A stretch of DNA of 64,000 nt from contig CM050450.1 of assembly GCA_027563935.2 (NCBI GenBank), positions 29,251,439 through 29,315,438 of the forward strand, in the 5' to 3' direction. Under the pieces are notes generated by a model. That model was given only the letters and a program-made list of their open reading frames with translations. It was not told the origin of the DNA and searched no databases. Origin of the DNA: Costus lasius. Lineage: Eukaryota > Streptophyta > Magnoliopsida > Zingiberales > Costaceae. Positions 34,097 to 46,384 of the stretch are shown here, piece after piece (position 1 is the stretch's first letter; every line of letters begins with the position of its first letter). The position numbers were made by a program, and so were the translations under genes.

Positions 34097-34351
34097 TGAT
34101 AACATGCAAATATATGATATATCACGACTTATTTTTGCTATTATTTTAGAGTAAAATGCATGCTTTGTCTCATTTATTTGCCTAAATGCTTTACATTATT
34201 CAGAATCTTCACTTTTCCTCATTTTCATTGAAATGTAGGGATTTCGCCCTAAAATTGGTGGAATTTGGAGGATCTGAAGCTTCAGGATGATTCCTAATGA
34301 TGAGACGAAGCTACACGTCGAATTTTAGCTCAAATGGACTTTTCTACGCTC

Positions 34352-34604
34352 TTCACGGGCATGGCCATGTATCCATGCATGGTCGTGTATGAACTTGCAT
34401 TCCCAGACTGTGCCAAGCCATTCACGGGCACGCCCGTGCACCCATGCATGGCTGTGAAGAGATCGGCCAACTTTTCCAAAACTCGACGAAGTATTCACGG
34501 CCACACCCGTGAATGCATACATGGCCGTGAAGAGTAAGTTTTTTAGAAAATTAACCTCGACGAACAGTTCACGGCATGGCCGTGCATCCATGCACGACCG
34601 TGAA
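34352..34604 (+). repeat. array of four palindromic modules in Athila-2 LTR
   Basis: Each module reads TTCACGG(G/C)..(G/C)CCGTG, 8-10 bases, then (A)TGGCCGTGAA or a close variant. Starts are at 34352, 34421, 34494 and 34568 (spacing 69-74). The two outer half-sites are inverted and the middle one pairs with the first. Confidence 0.88.
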
Positions 34605-35514
34605 CGGTTCTGCCTAGTTTTGATAAGTGTTCGGTTTTTCACTCGTAGCTTACTATTCCTGGAGCGGAATTTGCTGAAATTTTATGGAGATCTTCCTAAC
34701 TTGGAGACGAACGTTTTGGGACTAGAATCATGTGATTTGGGTGAGCGGTTAGGGAGAACGAAGCAAAACGGTGACACCTAGGGTTTGATAGCAATTTCTG
34801 GCGACGAAAGGCTATTCTGGCGAGACTTCTTCCTCGTTTCGACGCTGAAGATCGTGCTTTGGCCTCTCTCGACATAGATCTAGTCTTCCTTCTAGTTTGC
34901 ATCAATTTATTTACAAGATTATGATGTATTCCATGATGAGCATTGTAGCGTAACTTCTTTTTGGGGTTTGGGCCTAGCCCACTGTAAGAATGTTGATTGT
35001 TAATGCTTGATCTACACTTTATCTAAACTTATCTTTGTTCTTATTCATGTCTAGGATATTTTAACTCATAATTATGTACTGGCCATGCATACTTATGTTC
35101 TAGATGTTGTGGGAAGGATTGAGAGGTGAACCACAATCATCAAATCCCCTTAGACTGGACTGGTGATTTCGGCCACGAGAGTTGTTGAAATCACCCGAGG
35201 AACCCTAATCCTTCACATAACCCATTGGGTCCGCTTAACCCGGTAAGCCACGAGAGTAGGAGACTTGGTTTAAGTTGGATACCGGACCGTGTCCTGAGAG
35301 GGAGCGTGTCTGCACCTTAGGAAGGATTACCTTGAGAACATAAGTAAAACTTTATTTAAAATATCGACATTAACCTTCTTGCATGCTTCAGTGAGGTGAA
35401 ACCTGAAACCCCGATCTTCTCTCAAAGATGTCAAACCCCGATTGCCTGCTTTCTGTTCTATCTGCTTTTGATTTGTTTTAGTTTACTCACTTGCATTAGG
35501 ATTTAGTGACACTT

Positions 35515-37251
35515 TGATGTGGGACCGAGGCAGGACCTTCGGAGGTCCGCCCGGGTTCGAAAGAAGCCCTCTAGGTATGGCTATCCTAGCCACTAGACAC
35601 GGCTTCCTTAGGACCCCATTTTGCTTATTTTGTCTTAGATTAGGGTGCATCATATGGTAGGTTAGATCCACCCTCAAATTACACCATGTAGTTACATTTC
35701 TAGGTTCCGCCACTTATGTATTGTAGGTTAGCTCATGCAATTAATGTAATAGATTAGGACACTCCAATTTGGGGGCTCAAGTCAAAATCCGGTCAAGCTA
35801 CATCAAGGAGGCACCAAGCTCAAGCCCAACCCATTATGAAGTGCACCCTCAACAAATCCACCCAAGTTCCACCCTTCATGTTGTCATCCATGTGGATCTA
35901 TTTTGTCTTCATCTCCAACAGCCCTCTCCACTCGAGGAAGGGGCTCAAATCAAGATGTTTGCGCCAGATGTTCTAGCAGCTCTTGAAGGTAAAGAGCAGC
36001 TAACAAGCAAGGAAAGGGGTCAGCCACAACACCCCCTTCAAGAGCAGGAACTTGTCTTACCACTTCTAGAAAGTTTCAGCCCACTTCTTCAAGGAGGATC
36101 ACCAGCTTTAAAGGAGGGGATCAGCTCATTCAATGAGCCCACAGCCAGCTAAGTCCTCCCTTACCATTTAGGGGAAAGCTCCAAAGCAAGTCCAAAGAGG
36201 ACAGCCCACAAACAAGGAAAGTTGCAGCCCATCAATGCTCCCTGCGCAAGTGCAGAATCCTGGTTTGTTCATTGTTTGTCTTGAGCGCCTAGAGGATGAG
36301 ATATCCGTTGGGACTCTCCTATATTGCTGTAACCTTTTGTAAGTTTGGGAAGTTGAATATTTTTGAAAGAAAACTTCAGAAGTGTGTCTTCTAGTGGTGT
36401 GTGTCACCTCAACTCTTCCCCTCTTCCAAACCTTGCCGAGAGCTCTTCACCTCTTCCCCTCTTCAATCTTCTTCCACCACTTGCTCATGTCTTGAAGTTG
36501 AAAGCTCACGCCTTCCTTCCCTTCAGCCTTGAAGAGTATCCAATCCAAGAGGAGGAGTTGGAACCAAACCGTAGCACAAGATGGTGTTGCCTACACCATG
36601 CCGAGATCAAGAAACTTCCCTAAGCTAGCTAAGTTCCTTCTCTACTTTGTTGTTGTATTTTCTTGATGTTTTGAGCATCCATCTACACTCACGTTCCTGC
36701 TCCATGAAGGTTGCGCAAGGATTAGGAGGGCATGCAAGGCATCACCCCTTCCCTCCCCTCTTAGCTAGTTAGTCCCTAACATGTTAGCAAGGGAATTTGG
36801 AGGTAGCCTCCCCCTTGATTGTCTTTGTAAGTTGGCCTGTTAATATTCTTTCTAAACACTCACCCACGCATGTGTGGGGATGCTGTAATGCCATGGTTGT
36901 AAGCTCATAGGGCCCTACTTCGTGAGTTCAACCATTGGACCGGTGAAGAACGGGAAGTTCGCCCTTTCTATTCTCAAAGGGCGCAAGGTGAGCCTCTCCC
37001 TTAGAATAGTTTGTTTTCAAGCTCTAGATCGCATGCTAGGTTACCAATTTGATCTTATCACTTGTCTTAGACTTGCATGATAGGATTCAACTTCAGTTTA
37101 CTACTCACCTAGTTTCGGTTTTTACGTACAAATACCAAAACAAGCTATTTTCAACTACGTTAGCCTAAAGGGTTTCATTAAGCTATACTTAACTAGCAAA
37201 ATGTTTTCAAATCGCGTTGTTTGAATGTTTGCATGCCTATCACCCCCATCA
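35515..37251 (+). repeat. 5' LTR of the young gypsy element
   Basis: 1737 bp, TGATGTGGGACC...CACCCCCATCA. It contains a 127-codon reading frame (35769-36152) that is also present in the other LTR. Because the LTRs are nearly identical, that conservation says nothing about coding. Confidence 0.95.
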
Positions 37252-37253
37252 TC

Positions 37254-37268
37254 TTGGTATTAGAGCTT
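37254..37268 (+). other. PBS of the young gypsy element
   Basis: TTGGTATTAGAGC lies three bases after the 5' LTR end. It differs at one base (TATTAG for TATCAG) from the initiator-Met-tRNA complement. Confidence 0.75.
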
Positions 37269-37411
37269 AGGCTCTTAGAGTAGGATTTTATAAGACCAAA
37301 AATTTTATTTTCCTACTACTAGGACGATTTTGGACCTAGGTGCTTGAAAGAATTTGATTAGCTATATTTTACCACCTTAGGGTCTATTTTCAAACTCTAC
37401 TTGTTTTCAAA

Positions 37412-39232
37412 ATGGCTACTAGATCCGGTGCTCCGTATGGTCTTAATCAAGCTATTGACCATGAGGTGAGTGCCCTTTCAATTGACATGGCCTCCATTAA
37501 AGAAACCCTAGCATCCCTTCAACACTCTATAGGTGTCATAGACAATAGGCTTAACACCCTAGAGTCTAACTCTAAGATGGATCCCCCAAATACTAGCCGA
37601 CCCAATAGTGGATCCCACACAAGGGAACCAAATGACCTAGGACCTCCCTCTCACACCCCTAGAGTCACTCATGCTCAAACCGAATGGGAAGGGCCTTATG
37701 CCCAACAACCACCCTATTATAGACCTAGAGATCATGATGTGCAACGTGCCATCAAGATCAACCCTCCTACTTTTGGTGGATCCCTTAACCCTAAGGAATT
37801 CCTAGATTGGACCACAAAGCTAGATCAATACTTTGACTATAGCCTCATGCATAGTGAAAGTAAGGTTAGGTTCACAAAGTGCTTACTAGAAGGACCCGCT
37901 AGACTCTACTGGACCCATGTCGAGAGAACCATAGAAAGGGATGGTAAGCCACCCGTTGAGTCTTGGGATGAAATGAAATTCCTCCTTAGGCAAAAGTATG
38001 TCCCTCCCGGCTTCATGCAAAAACTTAAGGATGAACTTGGTAGTCACACTCAAGGATCCTCTACTGTAGAGGCCTACCAAACCAAGTTGGAAGAGCTTCT
38101 CATTAGGTGTGAGGTCAATGAAGATCAGGGTATGATCGTAAGTAGATTCAAGAATGGACTTAGACCAGACATTAAGAGGGCCTTGACCTATTTCCAATTA
38201 GACACCCCCGAGATAGCTTATCAAAGAGCCATAGAGGTGGAACAAGAACTTAAGCATAGGAAGGAGACTCTCCCTCCCCGGCCTATCTATAGGCCCACCC
38301 CTATGCACCAGCCTTCTAGCTCAACCCCCAAGCCTAGGTCTACTCAACCTATAGACAACTCCACCATCACTTGTTATAACTGTAGGCAAAGGGGACACCT
38401 TGCGAAGGACTGCACTAAGAAGGTCATGGTCCTAACTGAGGAACATATAGACCCTGAACCCACCCTTGAGGGAGACCCTGATCAAGAGATCGAAATCAAT
38501 GATTATGACAGTAGTGATGACATCTTCAACACCTTAGGGGTAGTTAGATGTACCCATGTCAAGCCTACTCCCACTGAAGACTGGCGCCGGACCAGCATCT
38601 TCCACACTTACACCAAATGCCATGGTCACATGTGCAAGGTGGTAATTGATGGAGGAAGCAGTCTCAATGCTGTCTCCCACATAGCCGCTACTAAACTGAA
38701 TCTCAAAATGGAACCCCGACCTAGCCCTTACAACATTTCCTGGGTCAACCAAACTAGTGTTCCAGTGACCCATAGATGCCTCGTGCCTATCCAGTTTGGC
38801 ACATATGAGGACAAGGTTTGGTGTGACATCCTTACTATGGATGTAGCCCAAATCCTTTTAGGACGCCCTTGGCTATATGACATGGATGTTTTCTACTACG
38901 GTAGGACTAACACCTATGTCTTTAACCATAAGGACCAAAAGATTAGGTTAAAACCTTCCCTTCCCAAAGAACTTAGAGCCACAACTAGTAAGGGTAAGGT
39001 AGAGGAACCCAAGCAGAGTCAGCCCATCGTTCAACTGATAAGGCCCCAGACCTTCACTAAGGAGATCATAGAAGATCAACCCCTTTATACCTTAGTCATC
39101 AAAGAAATCAACCCCGAAGTAGAAGAGAAACCTACCCCAGAAGTAGGAGCCTTGCTCCAGGAATTTAGTGAGCTCACTCCCGAGGATCTCCCTGAGGACT
39201 GCCACCCCTTAGGGATATACAACATGCCATAG
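37412..39232 (+). CDS. gag-protease of the young gypsy element
   Basis: 606 codons without a stop. The N-terminal third is coiled-coil-like ([20 protein letters not shown]). The capsid block includes [31 protein letters not shown] and [19 protein letters not shown]. The nucleocapsid CCHC knuckle [14 protein letters not shown] is at residues 321-334. The aspartic protease carries [13 protein letters not shown] (catalytic Asp at residue 413) and [13 protein letters not shown]. The C terminus approaches the RT linker (EDLPEDC) but shifts frame by a single missing base near 39195 and stops at 39232. Capsid and protease would be made as a Gag-Pro product; pol would not. Confidence 0.92.
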   Translation: MATRSGAPYGLNQAIDHEVSALSIDMASIKETLASLQHSIGVIDNRLNTLESNSKMDPPNTSRPNSGSHTREPNDLGPPSHTPRVTHAQTEWEGPYAQQPPYYRPRDHDVQRAIKINPPTFGGSLNPKEFLDWTTKLDQYFDYSLMHSESKVRFTKCLLEGPARLYWTHVERTIERDGKPPVESWDEMKFLLRQKYVPPGFMQKLKDELGSHTQGSSTVEAYQTKLEELLIRCEVNEDQGMIVSRFKNGLRPDIKRALTYFQLDTPEIAYQRAIEVEQELKHRKETLPPRPIYRPTPMHQPSSSTPKPRSTQPIDNSTITCYNCRQRGHLAKDCTKKVMVLTEEHIDPEPTLEGDPDQEIEINDYDSSDDIFNTLGVVRCTHVKPTPTEDWRRTSIFHTYTKCHGHMCKVVIDGGSSLNAVSHIAATKLNLKMEPRPSPYNISWVNQTSVPVTHRCLVPIQFGTYEDKVWCDILTMDVAQILLGRPWLYDMDVFYYGRTNTYVFNHKDQKIRLKPSLPKELRATTSKGKVEEPKQSQPIVQLIRPQTFTKEIIEDQPLYTLVIKEINPEVEEKPTPEVGALLQEFSELTPEDLPEDCHPLGIYNMP

Positions 39233-39239
39233 ACTTAGT

Positions 39240-40802
39240 ACCTGGATCCTCTCTTCCCAACCTACCCCACTATAGGATGAACCCTACTGAACATGAGGAG
39301 CTTAAGAGACAAGTAGATGACTTGATGAGAAGGGTTACATAAGGGAAAGCCTGAGTCCCTGTGCTGTCCCAGCCCTTCTTACCCCAAAGAAGGATGGCAG
39401 CTGGCGCATGTGTATAGATTGTAGGGCTATCAACAAGATTACTATCAAGTATAGGTTTCCCATACCTAGACTTGATGACATGCTAGATATGTTAGTCGGA
39501 TCCAAATGGTTTTCCAAACTAGACCTTAGGAGTGGATACCATCAGGTCAGGATAAGAGAAGGGGATGAGTGGAAGACCGCTTTCAAAATCAAAGATGGTC
39601 TATATGAGTGGTTAGTCATGCCTTTTGGGCTAACCAATGCCCCTTCCACATTTATGAGGCTTATGACCCAGGTGCTTAGACCTTACATAGGAAAATTCTT
39701 AGTTGTGTACTTTGATGACATACTTATCTATAGTAAGTCACAAGAGGAGCACCTAGGACACCTAAGGCAAACCCTAACGCTTCTTAAAAATGAAAAGCTT
39801 TATGTCAACCTAAAGAAGTGTTCGTTCCTATCTCCCAAGGTTGTCTTTCTAGGGTTCATTGTTTCTGATTTAGGGCTTCAAGCTGATCCATCTAAGGTCC
39901 AAGCCATACTAGACTGGCCAGAGCCCAAAACCCTTACTGAAGTTAGGAGTTTCCATGGCCTTGCTACCTTCTACCGTAGGTTTATACGGAATTTTAGCAC
40001 CATAGTAGCTCCTATCACCAATTGCATGAAACAAGGGGACTTTAGTTGGACTAAGTCTGCCAGTAGGGCCTTCACTGAACTTAAGAGTAGGATGACCTCT
40101 GCCCCTGTTTTAAGATTGCCTGACTTTGGCAAGGTCTTCGAGGTTGATTGCGATGCTTCTGGCATTGACATAGGTGGGACCCTAAGCCAGGAAGGTCACC
40201 CTATTGCCTTCTTCAGTGAAAAACTAAATGAGGCCAAGCAGAAGTACTCAACCTATGACAAAGAGTTCTATGCCGTGGTTCAATCTCTAAGCCATTGGCG
40301 GCACTACCTTCTCCACCATGAATTTACCTTAAATAGTGATCACCAAGCCCTGTCTTACCTTAGTGCCCAAAGAAAACTCAATGCTAGACATGCCAAGTGG
40401 GTAGAGTATCTACAACAGTACACTTTTGTCTTAAAACACAAGTCTGGAGTTAAAAACAAAGTTGCTGATGCTTTGAGTAGAGTAGTCTTCGTTTTGCAAA
40501 CTATGCATGCTGAGCTTGTAGGATTTGAGCATATGAAAGCTGCCTATCTAGATTGCCCTGATTTTTCTACTATATATGCTGATATGACTAGAGATATCAT
40601 GAGTCACCCTCTGTACACCCTTAGGGATGGGTATATTTTCCTTGGGCCGACACTTTGTGTGCCTAAGACCTCAATCCGGGATTTCCTAATTTGGGAACTC
40701 CATGGGGGAGGGTCTGCTGGGCACCACGGTCGAGAAAAGACCCGTGCTTTGGTAGAGGAGCGGTTCTTTTGGCCAAGCTCTACCGAGATGTGGCCAAGGT
40801 AG
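39240..40802 (+). pseudogene. reverse transcriptase and RNase H of the young gypsy element
   Basis: The RT palm is complete and open from about 39336: [59 protein letters not shown] and the catalytic [11 protein letters not shown] (39702). The connection is [16 protein letters not shown]. RNase H has DCDAS (Asp near 40144), [11 protein letters not shown] and LNSDHQAL. The segment upstream (39214-39335) is in a different frame, so the pol reading starts without a usable junction to gag. The frame is lost again near 40772 inside the integrase zinc finger. Confidence 0.92.
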
Positions 40803-42037
40803 TTAGGCATTGTGGGACCTGTCAATCCACCAAGGTCCAGAAGCACAATTTTGGGCTGTACACCCCTCTGCCCATTCCCCAGGCACCATGGCAGGATATC
40901 AGTATGGACTTTGTTCTAGGATTGCCTAGGACTGCAGCTAGGCATGACTCTATTTATGTCGTGGTAGACAGGTTCACCAAAATGGCACATTTCATACCCT
41001 GCACTAAGACTACTGATGCCTCCCATATGGCCAGGCTCTTCTTTAGAGACATTGTTAGGTTGCATGGTACCCCTCTCACCATAGTTTCGGATAGAGACAC
41101 CAGGTTCGTTAGCCATTTTTGGAGGACACTCTGGGCTCTATTAGGCACGAAGCTGAAGTTCTCGACGGCCTACCATCCCGAGACGAATGGGCAGACCGAA
41201 GTGGTCAACAGATCACTTGGGAGCATCCTTAGGAGTCTCGTAGGAGAACACCCCAGTGATTGGGACAAGCTGTTGCCCACAACTGAATTCTCCTACAATA
41301 GCGTTCCAAATAGGACTACTGGTCTGTCTCCCTTCCAAGCAAACTTAGGGTACCAGCCTAATAAGCCCCTTGATCTATTTGCTGCCCCTAAGCATTGCAA
41401 GACTTCTATTTCGGCCCGAGATTATGCTTTCCATATTTCGTAGTTACATCATGAGTTATTTAGCAAGATTCAGGATTCTGTTAATCAATATCGTGATGAT
41501 ACTAATAAACGGCGCTGAGAGAAGGTATTTTCTGTAGGGGATCAGGTAATGTTGCGGGTCCGTGAGGAGCGTATCCAAGGACACGGCCGCAAGTTGGACG
41601 CAAAGGGGATCGGGCCCTTCACTATTCTGAAGAGGATCAACGACAACACCTATCTATTGGACCTGCCACCAGAATTGGGGATATCCTCCACCATCAATGT
41701 GGAGGATCTGACGCTTTATCATCCGCCTCTCTCTATACAAGAACCCGGCGTCTGCCATGAGTTAGAGATTGAGGCCATACTCGAGGACTAGACCCGACTC
41801 ACCCCTAATGAGGTACAGCTTTATTACCGCGTCAAATTTACTGATGGTGAGGAGGCATGGCTCCCCGAGGCTGAGCTTGCTAGGTCTGCACCTGAGCTTC
41901 TCCAAGGGTACAAAGATAATTCTCCAGAGGAGAATTTCTCTCACCCCGGGAGAGCTGATGTGGGACCGAGGCAGGACCTTCGGAGGTCCGCCCGGGTTCG
42001 AAAGAAGCCCTCTAGGTATGGCTATCCTAGCCACTAG
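40690..42037 (+). pseudogene. integrase with C-terminal tail running into the 3' LTR
   Basis: The HHCC finger spans the frameshift (HHGREK in the RT frame, HCGTCQ in the next). The catalytic triad is present: MDF (Asp codon 40907), VSDRDTRF (Asp 41090) and TNGQTEVVNR (Glu 41198), a D,D35E spacing. Downstream, the C-terminal domain (MLRVREERIQ, GPFTILKRINDNTYLLDLPP) is followed by a chromodomain-like block VQLYYRVKFTDGEEAWLPEA. The same frame crosses into the LTR at 41956 and ends at 42037 after RRSARVRKKPSRYGYPSH. In-frame stops at 41441, 41516 and 41789 disable it. Confidence 0.88.
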
Positions 42038-43690
42038 ACACGGCTTCCTTAGGACCCCATTTTGCTTATTTTGTCTTAGATTAGGGTGCATCATATGGTA
42101 GGTTAGATCCACCCTCAAATTACACCATGTAGTTACATTTCTAGGTTCCGCCACTTATGTATGGTAGGTTAGCTCATGCAATTAATGTAATAGATTAGGA
42201 CACTCCAATTTGGGGGCTCAAGTCAAAATCCGGTCAAGCTACATCAAGGAGGCACCAAGCTCAAGCCCAACCCATCATGAAGTGCACCCTCAACAAATCC
42301 ACCCAAGTTCCACCCTTCATGTTGTCATCCATGTGGATCTATTTTGTCTTCATCTCCAACAGCCCTCTCCACTTGAGGAAGGGGCTCAAATCAAGATGTT
42401 TGCGCCAGATGTTCTAGCAGCTCTTGAAGGTAAAGAGCAGCCAACAAGCAAGGAAAGGGGTCAGCCACAACACCCCCTTCAAGAGCAGGAACTTGTCTTA
42501 CCACTTCTAGAAAGTTTCAGCCCACTTCTTCAAGGAGGATCGCCAGCTTTAAAGGAGGGGATCAGCTCATTCAATGAGCCCACAGCCAGCTAAGTCCTCC
42601 CTTACCATTTAGGGGAAAGCTCCAAAGCAAGTCCAAAGAGGACAGCCCACAAACAAGGAAAGTTGCAGCCCATCAATGCTCCCTGCACAAGTGCAGAATC
42701 CTGGTTTGTTCATTGTTTGTCTTGAGCGCCTAGAGGATGAGATATCCATTGGGACTCTCCTATATTGCTGTAACCTTTTGTAAGTTTGGGAAGTTGAATA
42801 TTTTTGAAAGAAAACTTCAGAAGTGTCTTCTAGTGGTGTGTGTCACCTCAACTCTTCCCCTCTTCCAAACCTTGCCGAGAGCTCTTCACCTCTTCCCCTC
42901 TTCAATCTTCTTCCACCACTTGCTCATGTCTTGAAGTTGAAAGCTCACGCCTTCCTTCCCTTCAGCCTTGAAGAGTATCCAATCCAAGAGGAGGAGTTGG
43001 AACCAAACCGTAGCACAAGATGGTGTTGCCTACACCATGCCGAGATCAAGAAACTTCCCTAAGCTAGCTAAGTTCCTTCTCTACTTTGTTGTTGTATTTT
43101 CTTGATGTTTTGAGCATCCATCTACACTCACGTTCCTGCTCCATGAAGGTTGCGCAAGGATTAGGAGGGCATGTAAGGCATCACCCCTTCCCTCCCCTCT
43201 TAGCTAGTTAGTCCCTAACATGTTAGCAAGGGAATTTGGAGGTAGCCTCCCCCTTGATTGTCTTTGTAAGTTGGCTTGTTAATATTCTTTCTAAACACTC
43301 ACCCACGCATGTGTGGGGATGCTGTAATGCCATGGTTGTAAGCTCATAGGGCCCTACTTCGTGAGTTCAACCATTGGACATGTGAAGAACGGGAAGTTCG
43401 CCCTTTCTATTCTCAAAGGGCGCAAGGTGAGCCTCTCCCTTAGAATAGTTTGTTTTCAAGCTCTAGATCGCATGCTAGGTTACCAATTTGATCTTATCAC
43501 TTGTCTTAGACTTGCATGATAGGATTCAACTTCAGTTTACTACTCACCTAGTTTCGGTTTTTACCTACAAATACCAAAACAAGCTATTTTCAACTACGTT
43601 AGCCTAAAGGGTTTCATTAAGCTATACTTAACTAGCAAAATGTTTTCAAATCGCGTTGTTTGAATGTTTGCATGCCTATCACCCCCATCA
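41956..43690 (+). repeat. 3' LTR of the young gypsy element
   Basis: 1735 bp, about 99% identical to the 5' LTR by eye. It is preceded by CCCCGGGAGAGC. The first 82 bases are in frame with the integrase C terminus. Confidence 0.95.
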
Positions 43691-43999
43691 CACTTCTACA
43701 TTTGTTAAATCACCTAGCTATTAGTCAACTGATCAGTTAGTACTTGACCTCTAGTCCTCGTGGGATCGATATTTTTTATTACGCGATACACCATGCACAT
43801 GCGGTACGCCTCTATCAAGTTTTTGGCGTCATTGCCGGGGATTAGGTTGCCAATATTAACACGATCAGGAAATTGGTAGACTAGTTAGATTTTATTTACT
43901 TTTTATTCTGTTTGTTTACTGTTCATTTGCTTTTTGTTTTTAGTTGCAGTTTTTATTTGGTGCAGTGCTACTAATTTTTTTTTGTCAAGGTACTTGTTT

Positions 44000-45482
44000 A
44001 TGCCGAGGAATACTGTTCGAACAGGGGAACTTGTACCTGGAGACCCGGAGATAGAGCGTACTTTCCGTCTAGTTAGAAGAAATTTTAAAAGGTTGAAGCT
44101 TGAAGGACAATTTTCTAACAACCAAACAATGGAACCTAACCGCTCTTTGAAGGACTTTGCAGCACCCACCATCTCAGGTGTGCACTCGAGCATATCGCGA
44201 CCGGCTATCGAAGCTAACAACTTCGAGATCAAGCCGTCCCTTGTACAAATGGTGCAACAGAATCAATTTAGTGGAGCAGCCACTGATGACCCTAACCTTC
44301 ACTTATCTTTTTTTTAGAATGCTGCGACACTCTGAAAATTAATGGTACTCCCCCTGATGCTATTAAACTAAGGCTTTCCCTTTTTCTCTCAGGGATCGAG
44401 CCAGGGCATGGTTGCAATCTTTACCGCAGGGCTCTATCACGACGTGGGACTAACTATCTTAAGCCTTCTTATCAAAATATTTCCCGCCAAGTAAGACCGC
44501 CCAGCTCAGAAATCAATTTACCAACTTTGCCTAACGAGAAGGAGAGTCCCTTTATAAAGCATGGGACAGGTTCAAAGAATTACTGAGGATGTGCTCGCAT
44601 CACGGTCTACAGAAATGGGTAATTATTCATACCTTTTACAGTGGATTGTTATATCAAACCAGACTTTCTGTAGATGCTGCTGCTGGTGGGGCACTAATGA
44701 ACAAAAATTATGATGATGCGATGGAGTTGATTGAGGACATGGCCCTCAATCATTATCAGTGGTCAGGAGAGAGGAGCCAGCCAGCTCGAAATTTAGGGAA
44801 GTTTGATATGAACATGATTAATTCCCTAGTAGCAAAAGTAGATTCACTTTCTTCTAAGCTTGACTCTATTAATGTTTCTACTTCTAACTCTATGACTTGT
44901 GATGTCTGTGGAGTGACAGGACATTCTTCTAATGACTGCCACATCTTGAGCGCCCCTTCTGAACAAGTCAATGCTATTGGGAGTTTTATGAATCAGAACA
45001 ACCTCTACTCAAACACATGTAATCCAGGATGAAAAAATCATCCGAATTTCTCCTACAGGTTGAATCAAGGGCAAGTCCCTCCTGCAAATTTTGTTAACCC
45101 AAATTCTTCCTCTAATTTCAGGCCTCCTCTTGGAATACAACATCCAGCTGCTGCTCAAAGACAGCTAGATCCTCCTCAAAAATCTAGATTAGAGACAATG
45201 TTAGAGACCTTTATGACAAATCAGATGAAGCAAACCGAAGATATCAATGAGCAGATTCGCCAGCTGAATGTGAAAGTGGACTCGGTATCCACACACTCAA
45301 AAATGATGGAGAACCGGATCACACAACTAGACCAGCGAACCAGTTCATCCTCTAGAACCCCAGGAATGTTTCCAACTCAACCTGAAGCAAATCTGATATC
45401 ACAATGCTGTCATAACAAGTGGTGATGAGCACTTAAAAGACTCTGAAATCGAGGATATTAAGAATGAAAGAGAAGAGTCTGA
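44000..45482 (+). pseudogene. Athila-2 gag remnant
   Basis: The start MPRNTVRTGELVPGDPEIER parallels the Athila-1 Gag start. SLKDFAAPTISGVHSSISRP follows. Frame changes occur near 44315 and 44390. The second half (44589-45032) has a VDAAAGGALMNKNYDDAMEL block and an intact CCHC knuckle CDVCGVTGHSSNDC (44897-44938). A further frame change leads to the coiled-coil-like NEQIRQLNVKVDSVSTHSKM. It ends at GAAGAGTCTGAA (45482), where unrelated sequence begins. Confidence 0.82.
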
Positions 45483-46384
45483 ATGTTAACCTCTAACACA
45501 GTTTACCAAAAATTAACATACCAAGAAAGTGAAAACTTGAATATATATTAATACATCATACACCAAAAATAAAATTCTGACAATGGAAGCGAAATACATT
45601 TCGCATAATTATTGGAACCAAAACTTTAAGTCCAAAACATGAATATATATTTATTGAACACTTTTATTCTAGAATTCCTTGAGCTTTTAGCTAATTACTC
45701 CAACACATAGTTTCAATTCTTTTTTTATCTTCTTTACGTCCCTGAGCCAAATCTGTGAAATAAAGGTTATCTCACAGGTCAGCCATTAATGCTGAGTAAG
45801 TTCTTCTTTTAACAGGAGATAATTTCCACTAAGAAATAAAGTCCCAAGATATCAATTAAATAATTGTTGATAATTCATATTGTAAGTTAAATACAATATC
45901 ATGCCAATCCACTAAAATAAGATAACTCAAGCATTCAAGTTGGTTAAGGAATTTAAGGACAATATAACAAATCAAATACAGATGTAAGGTAACACATAAA
46001 TGCTAACATCAAGAATCATATTAATGGCCCTGTGGGTCATCACCCAAAAATGCACAACAGAGTGGTGCATTACATGCTCTGTGTGATGAACACATACGCC
46101 ACTATGTGCCACAAGTCTCGTACCTGCAACAGGGAGACCCCGATTAATCCATATCATGGACAACAAGTCCCCGATGGGGCAATAACCAGTCTGCAAGCGG
46201 CATCAAGATTAGTTTTAAAACAAGCATAAAGAAAACAGCTAACATGATATTCGTACAAAGTAGTCAACACTTGTCATAAATTATATAAGATAACTTAATA
46301 AATAAGTGCAAATAAGAATACTTTATTCACATTTACATCCATGGAGTTCATCCAAATCGCTTATCTTTTCGCCTTAGCAATACA
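45482..46384. other. non-coding block between gag and second ORF of Athila-2
   Basis: About 900 bases of AT-rich sequence without coding signal replace protease, RT and integrase. The style (long AT tracts, then a GC-richer stretch with TGTGATGAACACATACGCC and CAAGTCCCCGATGGGGC near 46080-46180) resembles the LTR-like unit Z. It is not an obvious copy of Z, and neither TG..CA ends nor a TSD could be assigned. Confidence 0.5.

Larger units (their letters stand above)
35515..43690 (+). mobile_element. Young chromovirus-type Ty3/gypsy element (CRM-like features)
   Basis: 8176 bp, LTRs 35515-37251 and 41956-43690, flanked by cactt (35510-35514 and 43691-43695) inside the Athila-2 LTR. LTRs differ by about 13 substitutions and one 2-bp indel, so insertion is recent. 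The PBS is TTGGTATTAGAGC (37254). One gag-pol reading is broken by single-base losses near 39195, 39330 and 40772 and stops at 41441, 41516 and 41789. The integrase frame continues past the 3' LTR border to 42037, as described for centromeric CRM chromoviruses. The protease type (IDGGSS) also fits that neighbourhood. The lineage is inferred. Confidence 0.9.
34097..43817 (+). repeat. Athila-2 5' LTR (interrupted)
   Basis: About 1540 bp after removing the nested gypsy element and its 5-bp duplication. Similarity to the Athila-1 LTR includes CAGAATCTTCACTTTTCCTC and the GAGAGTAGG..TTAG..CCTTAGGAA region. It has four palindromic modules at 34352-34393, 34421-34457, 34494-34531 and 34568-34604. 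Confidence 0.82.

Noticed and set aside
35769..36152. 127-codon frame in both LTRs of the young gypsy element (also 42210-42593)
   Set aside because: The LTRs are nearly identical because of recent insertion, so shared openness is not evidence for a protein. No motif was recognised.
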